From contig MIBE01000029.1 in NCBI GenBank assembly GCA_001829415.1, positions 1-54,156 on the forward strand: a DNA stretch of 54,156 nucleotides. The letters are read 5' to 3'. The notes below the pieces were generated by a model that worked only from the letters and a program-made list of their open reading frames with translations, was not told the DNA's origin and searched no databases. Made by a program: the position numbers and the translations under genes. The DNA is from Spirochaetes bacterium GWF1_51_8 (GTDB lineage Bacteria > Spirochaetota > Brevinematia > Brevinematales > GWF1-51-8). Shown one piece after another: positions 34,455 to 43,500 of this stretch (position 1 is the stretch's first letter; the number at the start of each line of letters is the position of its first letter).

Positions 34455-34628
34455 CTATTTCCTATAAAAAATATCGCCTAATTTGGATAAGTACGATTTC
34501 GGCTCTTCGTTCTTGTTCATCGGCTGGGCGCTTTCCGGTTTAGGTACGGACGCAGTCACTTTTTTTCCGCACTGGTCGCAGAATATCGAATCGTCGTCTA
34601 TGACGGAATTACAGAATCCGCATTTCAT
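34455..34628 (-). CDS. 57-residue double-CxxC zinc-ribbon protein
   Basis: Short gene starting MKCGFCNSVIDDDSIFCDQC, with Cys3, Cys6, Cys17 and Cys20 as a likely zinc site. A flexible Pro/Lys-rich tail and an amphipathic end (YLSKLGDIFYRK) follow. Its ATG overlaps the TGA of the AAA+ gene by 4 nt (ATGA). The zinc ribbon closely mirrors the one at the N-terminus of that AAA+ protein (C-x2-C-x10-C-x2-C in both). This suggests a partner or adaptor. No family beyond zinc ribbon is recognised. Confidence 0.75.
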   Translation of the reverse strand: MKCGFCNSVIDDDSIFCDQCGKKVTASVPKPESAQPMNKNEEPKSYLSKLGDIFYRK

Positions 34629-36472
34629 TTCTTTTCTCCATTCTCGGGGCTGACATCGTTCAGTCCTTTTTGTATTTCCTGTAAATCCTTTTTATATTGT
34701 TCGAGGCCTTGTTTGACCGTGTCCACCGTTTTTTCAAACTGGTTCGGCGCGGCTTCCTGTCCCGACACCGGGTCGGGATGGTCGGGAATGTCGGCGGCGG
34801 TAATTTTCGTCAATTCCGCCTTATCGAAGCCCTCGTTGTCCATCATATCCGCTATGCGTTTAGACTGCAGGCTTTTGATATGTTTCTCGAAGAGTTTCCG
34901 TGCTTCGCGTGCGTTCCCGAAATTCCTCGTCTTGCCCGCGCACAATTCCTTCATATAAATGTGAACCTTTTCCATGGCGGCATCGTCGATGGCGTATTTC
35001 TCTTTCTTCACCATAATTTTCAGGATATCCGCGAGTTCCCCGGGCGAGTAATCGTCGAAATGAAAATACATATCCACACGGGATTTCAGCCCGGGGTTGG
35101 AGTTGACAAAACGCTCCATCTCTTCCTGATACCCCGCCGCGAATACGAAATACTTCCCGCGGTCGTCTTCCATCCGCTTGATTAGTGTCGTAATGGCTTC
35201 ATGCCCAAAATCGTCGTCCTTGCTCTGATAGAGCTCGTATGCCTCGTCGATGAAAAGAATACCGCCCATCGCCTGATCGCAGAGCCTGTTTACCAACGGC
35301 CCCGTGTGGCCGACATACGACCCGACCATCTTACTGCGGTCGACTTCTACGATATGCCCGTAATCGAGCACCCCGATCGCCTCGAAGATGCTCCCGATAA
35401 TCCGGCAGACCGAGGTCTTACCTGTCCCGGGATTCCCGGTGAGGACGGAATGGAAGGAGATCGGTTTCTCGTTGCCGACCCCGTGTTCCAGACGGGCTTT
35501 CCTGAGCTTGACCTGCCTGTACAGGTCGCGGACAGAATCCTTGATATGCTTCATCCCGATAAACTCGTCGAGTTCCTTCATGATCTCTTCGAGTGGTTTC
35601 CGTTCTTCGATCTTTCCTACGATATCTTCGGGGAGGATTTTTTTATCCGAGGCCTTCCGCAGATAGTAGGAATCGATCAGTTTCGCGGCTTCTTGGACTG
35701 CCATATGCCCGTTTTTCGGGAAGCTCTCGGTATCGACCTTTTTTTCCTCTTTCACTAAATACCTGAATCGTTTGACCAGTTTGTCCAGCAAAGGCTGTTC
35801 GGCGATAAATCCGGCCTTAACGAGTTCCTTTTCGGCGATCTTGGTAAGCTGGTCGGGACTGTAATCCGCGATATAGAAGATATTCTTAAACCGCCCGATG
35901 AAGCTGGCGTTTTCGTCCTTTTGGAGAAAATCGCGGAGCCCGAACGGCAGCCCGGTCACAATGACGATCAGGTCGTCGGGCTTACGGTCGATCTCGGCGA
36001 GCAACGTGTTCAGTACGTCGCCGGCCTTGGCCTCCGGCTTGACAAGCAGCTCCGCGTCGTCGATGAACAGTACCCCGCCTCTCGCGTCGTCGATCCGCTG
36101 TTTGAAGACCCCCTTGCTCATTCCGATCAGGTCGTTGCTTTTATAAGTTACCGGCTGTTCCTTCTGGATCAAGCCGTAAGCATAAAAGATATGGCAGAGG
36201 ATTTTCCCGATCAGGGTTTTCGCCGTGCCGGAATAGCCGACAAGGACGGTATTGAAGTTCATCGGGATCAAGCGCCCCTCGCGCTTCATCCCCTCGATCA
36301 CCGTGACCATTTTCTGGATTTCTTTCTTTATATTATCGAGGCCGACAAGGTCGTCGATTACCGCCAGCCCGTTTTTAACATTTTCACCGGCAGTAAACGG
36401 ATTTCCGCAATACTTACAATACTTCGCGATATCACGGTTCGTTTTTCCGCACTTCGTGCACTCGAGACCCAC
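34625..36472 (-). CDS. Zinc-ribbon / tandem AAA+ ATPase (CbbX/SpoVK-like)
   Basis: 615 residues from GTG at 36472 (GGAGG upstream). Zinc ribbon with Cys5, Cys8, Cys19 and Cys22. First AAA module: Walker A GYSGTAKT (79-86), Walker B VLFIDD (134-139), where Asp139 stands for the usual Glu. Second module: Walker A GNPGTGKT (346-353), Walker B ILFIDE (405-410), sensor region VFAAGYQEEM and a NFGNAREARKLFE helix typical of CbbX/SpoVK/EccA-type ATPases. Such proteins remodel protein complexes; the client here is unknown. Asn/Glu/Gln-rich C-terminal tail after residue 565. Confidence 0.87.
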   Translation of the reverse strand: MGLECTKCGKTNRDIAKYCKYCGNPFTAGENVKNGLAVIDDLVGLDNIKKEIQKMVTVIEGMKREGRLIPMNFNTVLVGYSGTAKTLIGKILCHIFYAYGLIQKEQPVTYKSNDLIGMSKGVFKQRIDDARGGVLFIDDAELLVKPEAKAGDVLNTLLAEIDRKPDDLIVIVTGLPFGLRDFLQKDENASFIGRFKNIFYIADYSPDQLTKIAEKELVKAGFIAEQPLLDKLVKRFRYLVKEEKKVDTESFPKNGHMAVQEAAKLIDSYYLRKASDKKILPEDIVGKIEERKPLEEIMKELDEFIGMKHIKDSVRDLYRQVKLRKARLEHGVGNEKPISFHSVLTGNPGTGKTSVCRIIGSIFEAIGVLDYGHIVEVDRSKMVGSYVGHTGPLVNRLCDQAMGGILFIDEAYELYQSKDDDFGHEAITTLIKRMEDDRGKYFVFAAGYQEEMERFVNSNPGLKSRVDMYFHFDDYSPGELADILKIMVKKEKYAIDDAAMEKVHIYMKELCAGKTRNFGNAREARKLFEKHIKSLQSKRIADMMDNEGFDKAELTKITAADIPDHPDPVSGQEAAPNQFEKTVDTVKQGLEQYKKDLQEIQKGLNDVSPENGEKK

Positions 36473-36495
36473 AATGCCTCCCGTTTTCTTTCAGT

Positions 36496-36999
36496 CTATT
36501 TTCTTAAGCTGTTTATCGCGTTCGCGAGTTCGTCTGCCTTAAGAGAACCGAGCAGAATTGTTTTCCCGGCGGCAGTAGTTATCCTTACGCCTCTTTTACC
36601 GGTCATCGTATACGCCCATCCGTTCTTCCCCCGCCGAATACCCCATCCGCCGTACTCGAGAATAGGTTTATACTCGACCGCTTCGGCGGACACGATCTCG
36701 CTAAAAGCGATAATCCGCTCTTTCATCTGGAACGGGAAGAAACGGTAGAACACTCCCTCATGCGCTACCCGGACACTGAGGCGAATCGATAAAAAGATCA
36801 AGGGAAAAAGGATACCTGTCGTCACCCAGACAATAAAGATAATAAAATCGGGCGCGGGTTTGCTTCCGAGCTGATGACCGAGAATGATCTGCCCGATAAA
36901 CAGATACCACGCAAAAGCGACGGAAGCGATCACGATAATCCACACCCACCAGAAACTCATTTTCTGCTTCTCGACAAAAACGCCCGTACCGTTTTCCAT
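36496..36999 (-). CDS. DUF6141-like membrane protein with PH-like domain
   Basis: 167 residues; two membrane helices (about 15-35 and 50-72) followed by a beta-rich domain: VRVAHEGVFYRFFPFQMKERIIAFSEIVSAEAVEY, EYGGWGIRRGKNGWAYTMTGKRGVRI. This matches my memory of the DUF6141 family, with a bacterial PH-like domain. Function unknown. AGGAG precedes the ATG. The AAA+ gene starts 23 nt later, so the two probably share the promoter at 37024-37052. Confidence 0.72.
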   Translation of the reverse strand: MENGTGVFVEKQKMSFWWVWIIVIASVAFAWYLFIGQIILGHQLGSKPAPDFIIFIVWVTTGILFPLIFLSIRLSVRVAHEGVFYRFFPFQMKERIIAFSEIVSAEAVEYKPILEYGGWGIRRGKNGWAYTMTGKRGVRITTAAGKTILLGSLKADELANAINSLRK

Positions 37000-37023
37000 T
37001 CTGTACTCTCCTACACCCGTTCT

Positions 37024-37052
37024 ATTTTACCAAACTCGCCTATACATTGCAA
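37024..37052 (-). promoter_or_regulatory. Promoter of the DUF6141/AAA+/zinc-ribbon operon (shared -35)
   Basis: Minus strand: -35 TTGCAA (37047-37052), 17-bp spacer, -10 TAAAAT (37024-37029). The same six bases are the -35 of the upp promoter on the other strand. Confidence 0.65.
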
Positions 37053-37075
37053 GTAATTTATATAAATATTAAAAT
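37047..37075 (+). promoter_or_regulatory. Promoter of upp (shared -35)
   Basis: -35 TTGCAA (37047-37052), 17-bp spacer, -10 TAAAAT (37070-37075), 26 nt before the ATG. TTGCAA is its own reverse complement, so it serves both directions. Confidence 0.7.
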
Positions 37076-37100
37076 AATGGAAAACGATCAGGAGAATGAT

Positions 37101-37727
37101 ATGCCCGTCCGGTTTATCGATCATCCGCTTGTCTCGCACAAGATGGGATTACTCAGGAAGAAAGATATCGATATTCAAAGCTTCCGCGAATTGACCACGG
37201 AGATTTCCGCGATCCTTACCTATGAAGCGGTCAGGGATACGGTTACCGAGTCCTGCTCCATCCACGGTTGGTCGTCCGAATTAACAGTGCGTCATATCAA
37301 GGATAAACGGATCACTCTTCTGCCGATCCTGCGCGCGGGATTGGGTATGGTCAACGGCGCACTCAGCATGATGCCGTGGGCGAGAGTTTCCGTTATGGGC
37401 ATCTATCGCGACGAGGTCACCCTTCAGCCCGTCCCGTACTACGAAAACCTCGTCCCGAATATCGCCGATTACACCGCGATCATCCTCGATCCCATGCTCG
37501 CGACCGGCGGAAGCGTCTCGGAAACGGTGGGGATACTGAAGAAACAAGGCTGCCGGAAGATCAAGGGGATTTTCCTGGTCGCCGCGCCGGAAGGTGTCGA
37601 ACGGCTCCAGAAAGACCATCCGGACTTCGAGATATATGCCGCCGCGCTGGATGAGAAGCTCAACGATAAGGGTTATATCCTTCCAGGCCTCGGCGACGCC
37701 GGCGATAAAATTTTCGGCACTTATTGA
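37101..37727 (+). CDS. upp: Uracil phosphoribosyltransferase
   Basis: 208 residues from ATG at 37101 (AGGAG 6 nt upstream); an in-frame TTG at 37047 lies within the promoter and is rejected. Makes UMP from uracil and PRPP in pyrimidine salvage. Motifs: DHPLVSHKMGLLRKKD, ILRAGLGMVNGALSMMPWARVSVMGIYRDE, the PRPP loop IILDPMLATGGSVSETV, FLVAAPEGVERL and YILPGLGDAGDKIFGTY at the C-terminus. All typical of Upp. The metal-efflux operon follows but has its own promoter. Confidence 0.96.
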   Translation: MPVRFIDHPLVSHKMGLLRKKDIDIQSFRELTTEISAILTYEAVRDTVTESCSIHGWSSELTVRHIKDKRITLLPILRAGLGMVNGALSMMPWARVSVMGIYRDEVTLQPVPYYENLVPNIADYTAIILDPMLATGGSVSETVGILKKQGCRKIKGIFLVAAPEGVERLQKDHPDFEIYAAALDEKLNDKGYILPGLGDAGDKIFGTY

Positions 37728-37736
37728 AATTTTTTC

Positions 37737-37765
37737 TTGACAATCTAACCGAAATTGTATAATAT
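37737..37765 (+). promoter_or_regulatory. Promoter of the metal-efflux operon
   Basis: -35 TTGACA (37737-37742), 17-bp spacer, -10 TAATAT (37760-37765); TATAAT at 37758-37763 gives an alternative with a 15-bp spacer. It starts 9 bp after the upp stop. Confidence 0.75.
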
Positions 37766-37792
37766 ACTACTAATATTACAGAATTAGTAGTA
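37765..37792. promoter_or_regulatory. Perfect 10-bp inverted repeat, likely operator
   Basis: TACTACTAAT (37765-37774) and ATTAGTAGTA (37783-37792) are perfect reverse complements separated by 8 bp. The left arm touches the -10 box and the right arm ends about 5 nt before the GGAGG of the TolC-like gene, so a bound dimeric repressor would block initiation. Confidence 0.65.
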
Positions 37793-37805
37793 ATCAGGAG
37801 GGGTT

Positions 37806-39044
37806 ATGAGATTCCTCATTGCGGCGGTTTTCCTTTTTGCTCTTCATCCGTCACTCCACGCGGAGGTATTCAGCGCAAATGCCCTTGTCGAGCTTGCCTA
37901 TTCGAATAATCTCAATCTGAAACAGACCTCCTTAATGGTCGACGCGATGAAGGCGGATATCGGCGCGAAGAACATGTGGAGCGACCTCATGTTGATGTAC
38001 TCGGTGCAGTATATCTCGCCCGCCGACCCCGGCAAACTCCAGCACATGATTTCGGTCGAGCAGATGTTCCCGTTATGGGGCAAAAACGGCGCGCTCGAGG
38101 ACGCCGCAGGAATGGACTATCTTGCATCGAAACTTCAGTTGGAGATGGAGAAACGTAAAATCAGAAAACTCGTGCTTTCGCTTGTCCTCGATTATTCCGC
38201 GGTAATAGAGCAGGCGAAGATCGAGACGGATAAACTCCTCATGCTGGATAAGCTCAAGTCGATTCTGAAAACGGAATACGCCACGGGGAAAGGAATGATC
38301 GCGGGGATCGTCGATGTCGAGATCAGGATCGCCGCCGTTCAGTTCACACTTATCGAACTTTCGAACAGGATGGCGATCATCGGGAACACGCTGATCGATA
38401 TTCTCGACCTTCCTTATATGAATCTGGTTATTGCCCCGCCGGTACTGGATTTTAACAAAATCGGCCTCGACCCGCAGAAACATCTCTCCATCGCGCAGAC
38501 CGCCGCGAGTAATTCGCCTGAGGTACAGATCGCGGAAACGCAGATAAAAAAGTACTCCGATATGATCGCTTTATCCATCGCGGAATTCTATCCCGACCTC
38601 GGTGTCGGCGCGAGTTATATGTACACACCCGCCATGCAGGAGCACATGTTTTCGGTCAACCTCTCGTTCAATCTCCCGGTATTCTCTTATGGAAAAAAGC
38701 AGGGGATGACGGATTTCTACGTCTCAAAGAAAGCCGAAGCCGAAACAATGAAGGCGGCGATGAAAGACGCCGTAATGAAAGAAACGGAAAGAATGCTGTT
38801 GAAGATCAAGAGCCTGACCGCGCAGGTATTGTTACTCAAGGGACAAATCCTGAAACTGAGCGAGAACAATATCTCGAGCATGCTCTCCGCCTACCAGGTA
38901 CAGAAGGCGGGTTTCAGCGAGCTTCTGAGCAGTATTCTCATGTTCTACCAGATGCGGACGGAATATATCATGACGGAAAGGATGCTTTTCGAGGAAGTGC
39001 TGGAGCTGGAAGTCATGACGGGCAACCGATATTACGAGTTTTAG
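37806..39044 (+). CDS. TolC-family outer-membrane efflux channel
   Basis: 412 residues; signal peptide MRFLIAAVFLFALHPSLHA. Two long helical repeats of the outer-membrane efflux protein family: ANALVELAYSNNLNLKQTSLMVDAMKADIGAK (23-54), LSIAQTAASNSPEVQIAETQIKKY and VQKAGFSELLSSILMFYQMRTEY. In the complex a trimer forms the channel across the outer membrane for the CusBA pump. The start ATG follows AGGAGGGG. Shorter than classical CusC (about 460). The adaptor gene begins 9 nt after its stop. Confidence 0.85.
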   Translation: MRFLIAAVFLFALHPSLHAEVFSANALVELAYSNNLNLKQTSLMVDAMKADIGAKNMWSDLMLMYSVQYISPADPGKLQHMISVEQMFPLWGKNGALEDAAGMDYLASKLQLEMEKRKIRKLVLSLVLDYSAVIEQAKIETDKLLMLDKLKSILKTEYATGKGMIAGIVDVEIRIAAVQFTLIELSNRMAIIGNTLIDILDLPYMNLVIAPPVLDFNKIGLDPQKHLSIAQTAASNSPEVQIAETQIKKYSDMIALSIAEFYPDLGVGASYMYTPAMQEHMFSVNLSFNLPVFSYGKKQGMTDFYVSKKAEAETMKAAMKDAVMKETERMLLKIKSLTAQVLLLKGQILKLSENNISSMLSAYQVQKAGFSELLSSILMFYQMRTEYIMTERMLFEEVLELEVMTGNRYYEF

Positions 39045-39053
39045 GAGGCGAAA

Positions 39054-40499
39054 ATGATTACGAAGATTTACATAACCCTCAGTATTTTAACGATTGCGCT
39101 TCTTGCGTCATGCGGCGCGGAAAATAAAACGATACTCTACTACCAGCACCCGCATAACCCGCAATTAGTCTCCGCCGAACCGATGAGGGATGAGGACGGG
39201 CACGAATACATCCCGGTCTATGCAAAGGAAGTTTCCGCTAAGGCCGCGGGCGAAGTCTGGTACTACACCTGCTCGATGCATCCGGAGGTAAAAAGACACG
39301 AACCGGGGAATTGTCCTATTTGTAAAATGGAACTCGTACCCGTGGAATATCCCGAAGCTCAGAACGCGGCGATCGAATTCTATTTCTGCCCGATGCATCC
39401 TGAGGTGCGTTCCGAACAGCCCGGGAAGTGCCCTATCTGCGGAATGGATCTCGCCCCGAAATATATCACGGATAAAGGAGTGTTTTCTTCGGTGCAGATC
39501 ACCCCGGAGCAGGAAAAGCTGATCAACGTCCGGCTTTCGGAAGTGAAGGTTATGTCGATCACGAATATCATTTCGACGGTCGGAAAGATCGGATATAACG
39601 AGCAGAAACTCTATATGATCAGCGCGAGAATCGACGGCAGGATCGACAAACTCTTCGTCAACTACACGGGCGCGGCGGTATCAAAAAACCAGCCGTTGCT
39701 TCTGCTCTATTCCCCGATGCTCATAACGGCGCAGGAAGAACTGCTCCTCGCGTATAAAGATTTTACCAATGCCCAAATCGGTCAATTATCTCAGTCATTG
39801 CTCGAGACGGCGAAGAAGAAACTTTCCCTTCTCGGCGTGACCGCTTCCCAAATAGACGGTATTCTGAAATCCGGCGAGACGATGATCCATATGCCGATCT
39901 ACGCCCCGGCATCGGGTACTGTCCTGAAACTGAACGCCGTAAACGGGATGTATGTGATGGAGGGCGATATCCTTTACGAGATCGCCGACCTGTCCACGGT
40001 ATGGATGGAGGCTGAAATCTACGAAGAATTCAGCGGGGTGGTCCAGCCCGGGATGGAAGTTACCGCTGTGAGCGTAGCGTATCCCGATCAGACACTGAAA
40101 GGGAAAATCTCGTTCGTGTATCCGGTGCTCGATCCGATGACGCGGACGTTTAAAATCCGCGCGGAGTTCGATAATAAGAGCGGCCTCCTGAAGCCTGGGA
40201 TGTATGTCGACGCGTCGATCAAGATCAAATCACCGAAAAAAGCGCTTGTGATCCCGGATACCGCGCTTCTCGATACCGGGATGAGGAAAATAGTCTATGT
40301 CTCTCTCGGTAACGGCAAGTACGAAGGGCGCGAGGTGATCGTGATGAAAAAAGCGGGCGGGTATTATCCGGTCTTGGCCGGTCTGAAAGAAGGGGAAATC
40401 GTAGTCACGCACGGCGCGTACCTGATCGATTCACAGGCTCAGCTTTCGGGAAGCTCCTCTATACAGTATTCCGGATCGCTCAACCACGAGCATAAATAA
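39054..40499 (+). CDS. CusB-type RND periplasmic adaptor with two heavy-metal-binding domains
   Basis: 481 residues; lipobox with Cys20 (LTIALLASCG). An N-terminal segment LYYQHPHNPQ...YIPVYA is typical of CusB. Two heavy-metal-binding motifs follow: YTCSMHPEV...CPICKMEL (about 70-93) and FCPMHPEV...CPICGMDL (about 110-133). Then the membrane-fusion-protein domains: YMISARIDGRIDKLFVNYTGAAVSKNQPLLLLYSP, IYAPASGTVLKLNAVNGMYVMEGDILYEIADLSTVW, and beta-barrel to about 420. It links the pump to the TolC-like channel and may pass metal to CusA. Start has AGGAGG 5 nt upstream. Confidence 0.93.
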   Translation: MITKIYITLSILTIALLASCGAENKTILYYQHPHNPQLVSAEPMRDEDGHEYIPVYAKEVSAKAAGEVWYYTCSMHPEVKRHEPGNCPICKMELVPVEYPEAQNAAIEFYFCPMHPEVRSEQPGKCPICGMDLAPKYITDKGVFSSVQITPEQEKLINVRLSEVKVMSITNIISTVGKIGYNEQKLYMISARIDGRIDKLFVNYTGAAVSKNQPLLLLYSPMLITAQEELLLAYKDFTNAQIGQLSQSLLETAKKKLSLLGVTASQIDGILKSGETMIHMPIYAPASGTVLKLNAVNGMYVMEGDILYEIADLSTVWMEAEIYEEFSGVVQPGMEVTAVSVAYPDQTLKGKISFVYPVLDPMTRTFKIRAEFDNKSGLLKPGMYVDASIKIKSPKKALVIPDTALLDTGMRKIVYVSLGNGKYEGREVIVMKKAGGYYPVLAGLKEGEIVVTHGAYLIDSQAQLSGSSSIQYSGSLNHEHK

Positions 40500-40512
40500 C
40501 CGGAGGTAACCG

Positions 40513-43500
40513 ATGTCGAAATTTTTGATGAAAATATCGGGTTTTCTGATAGATCATAGGCTTGTCGCATACCTGCTTTTCGGGGTAATCATCGCCGCCG
40601 GGATATTCGGGATGAACTCGGTGCCGGTCGACGCGATACCCGATATCGGCGAGAACCAGGTTATCGTCTATGCCGACTGGCCGGGGAGAAGCCCAAAGGA
40701 TATCGAAGACCAGGTGACGTTCCCGTTATCCACTTCCCTTCAGGGCGTCCCCGGCGTGAAGGAAATCCGCGCGCAGAGTATGTTCGGCTTTTCAATCATC
40801 TACATCATCTTTGAGGACAATGTCGACTTCTACTTCGCGCGCAGCCGTGTTCTCGAGAAACTCAATTACGCGGCGACGCTGCTCCCCGAGGGAGTGACCC
40901 CTATTCTCGGCCCGGACGCCAACGGCTTAGGTCAGGTGTTCTGGTACACGGTCGAGGGGCCGGGCCTCAACCTTCAAGAACTCCGCACTATTCAGGACTG
41001 GTATATCAAGTACTCTCTCGCCTCGGTCGAGGGTGTTTCCGAAGTCGCAAGTGTCGGAGGGTATGTCAAGCAGTACCAGATCGATATCGATCCGAATAAA
41101 CTGTTCGCTTACGGGATACCTGTTTCCGCCGTCATAAACGCGGTTAAAGATTCTAACCTTGATGTCGGGGCGAAACAGATCGAGATGAACGGGATGGACT
41201 TCCTTGTCCGCGGAGTCGGTTTCATCAAGACAGTCGAGGATATCGAAAGCATCGTCCTGGGTTCTTTTAGCGGCGTACCGGTAAAAGTCTCCGATATAGG
41301 CAAGGTCGTTATCGGCCCCGACTACCGCGAAGGGGTTCTCGATAAAGGCGGTGTCGAGGCGGTCGGCGGCGTCGTAATCATGCGTTACGGAGAAAACCCA
41401 AAAGCCGTTATCGACAAGGTGAAATCCAAGATCGCCGAGATCACACCCGGACTTCCGAGCGGGGTGCAGATAGTGCCGTTCTATGACAGAACAGGTCTCA
41501 TCCTCGAAACACAGGGTACTCTCACGGAAGCACTCATTATTGAAATCATTATTACAATCGCGGTCATTCTCGCGTTTTTACTCCCGTTCAGGATCAGTAT
41601 GATCATCTCGCTCTCGCTCCCGATATCCGTATTATTCTCTTTCGCCATGATGAAACTCTTCCATGTCGACGCGCATATCATGTCGCTCGCGGGCATCATC
41701 ATCGCGATCGGGACTATCGTTGATATGGGGATCATTATGACGGAAAATATCCACAGCACGATCACCGCGGACGGACTGAAAAACGGGGATATTCAAAGCC
41801 GTATCCAGACCGTCAAAAACGGCGCGGGTGAAGTCGCCGGAGCCGTATTAGGCGCGATCCTGACTACTATCGTCCCCTTCTTTGCGATCCTCGTGCTCGA
41901 GGGACAAAGCGCGAAGCTTTTCCATCCGGTAGTGTATACCAAGACGTTCGTCCTCGTAGGTTCATTGCTTTCCGCTCTTTTCCTGCTCCCGTCACTCTAT
42001 ATCGACTTCGTTCTCCCGGGCGGAAACCGTATGTCCCGTTTTCTTGAAAAGTTCGGCGGGAAGAAAACTCTTTTCAAACTCAAGACGGCGGGTGTCATTA
42101 TCGCTTCCGTAGTCTTGATAGAGCGAGTGCTTGCTCTCATCAATGTGTGGCAGGGGATAGACTGGCCCGGCATCGGGAAGTGGATGATCAACAATATCTG
42201 GATGCTTATCTTTACGGCGATTTTCGTCTTCCTTACTTTTCTTCTGGGGAAACGCCTGAAAAAGATCGGGACTGCATTGATCGGATGGTGTCTCAAGCGT
42301 AAATGGATTCTCGCGGTTCCCGCGGCGATATTAGTTTTCGCCGTGTATCTTACGGTTTTCGAGATCAAAAACGAGTTCCGTCCGCCGCTTGACGAAGGAT
42401 CGTTTCTTTTTATGCCCGTCCTCCTTCCTTCGGCGTCGCTGAGCCAAACCCATGACGTCCTCAAGAAACAGAACGAAATACTGAAATCGTTTCCGGAAGT
42501 GGAATCGGTAGTCGGAAAGCTCGGAAGAATAGACAGCGCGACCGATCCCGCCCCCGTCCAAATGATAGAAACGATCATAAACCTTAAGCCGAAAGAATTC
42601 TGGCGGCCGGGGATGACAAAAGAGAAACTTATCAACGAGATGAACCACGCATTGCAAATTCCCGGAGTGGGGAATATATGGACACAGCCGATCCAGAACA
42701 GGATCGACATGCTGTCGACCGGAATCCGCACCCCGGTCGGGATTAAGGTCTTCGGACCCGATCTCGCGGTAATCGAAAGCCTCACCCTCGAGATCGAGAA
42801 GATTGTCCGTCAGGTAAAGGGCTATTCCGACTCCTACGCGGAACGTATTATCGGAAAGCCGTATATCGAATACATCATCGACCGGAACGAGATCGCGAAG
42901 TTCGGGTTGACTATTATGGACGTCCAACAGGTGATCGAAACCGCTATCGGCGGGGAAAACCTGACAATGACCATCGAAGGGCGTGAACGCTACCCGATCC
43001 GCATCCGTTTCATGCGGGAATACCGCGATAGCCTGGAAGCTCTGCAGAACCTGCTCTTCATCACCCCCAACGGCGAGAAAGTACCCCTGTCGCGTCTGGC
43101 AAAGATTCAGGTCGTAATGGGGCCGGGAATGATCAATAGCGAAGACGGCATTCTGCGGGGTATCGTCTATCTGAACCTTCTGCCCGGAACCGGGCCGGTC
43201 GAATTCGTACAGGAGGCGAAGAAGCTGATCGACGAAAAGCTCCAGATGCCGAAGGGATACTATTACGAATTCGCCGGGGATTTTGAAAACCAGATCAAGG
43301 CGTTCGAGAAGCTCAGGATCGCGCTTCCGGTCTGTCTCCTCGCGATCTTCATTATTCTGTATTTCACCCTCGGTTCGGCAAAGCAGTCTATCATCGTCTT
43401 TCTTGCGATACCCATCACCCTATCTGGCGGACTCATCCTGTTATGGATTTTGGGTTATAAGATGAGTATCGCGGTGGCGGTCGGTTTTGTCGCTCTCTTC

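Noticed and set aside
41997-42785. Minus-strand frame of 262 codons inside cusA
   Set aside because: Antisense to a highly conserved pump; no domain or start signal.
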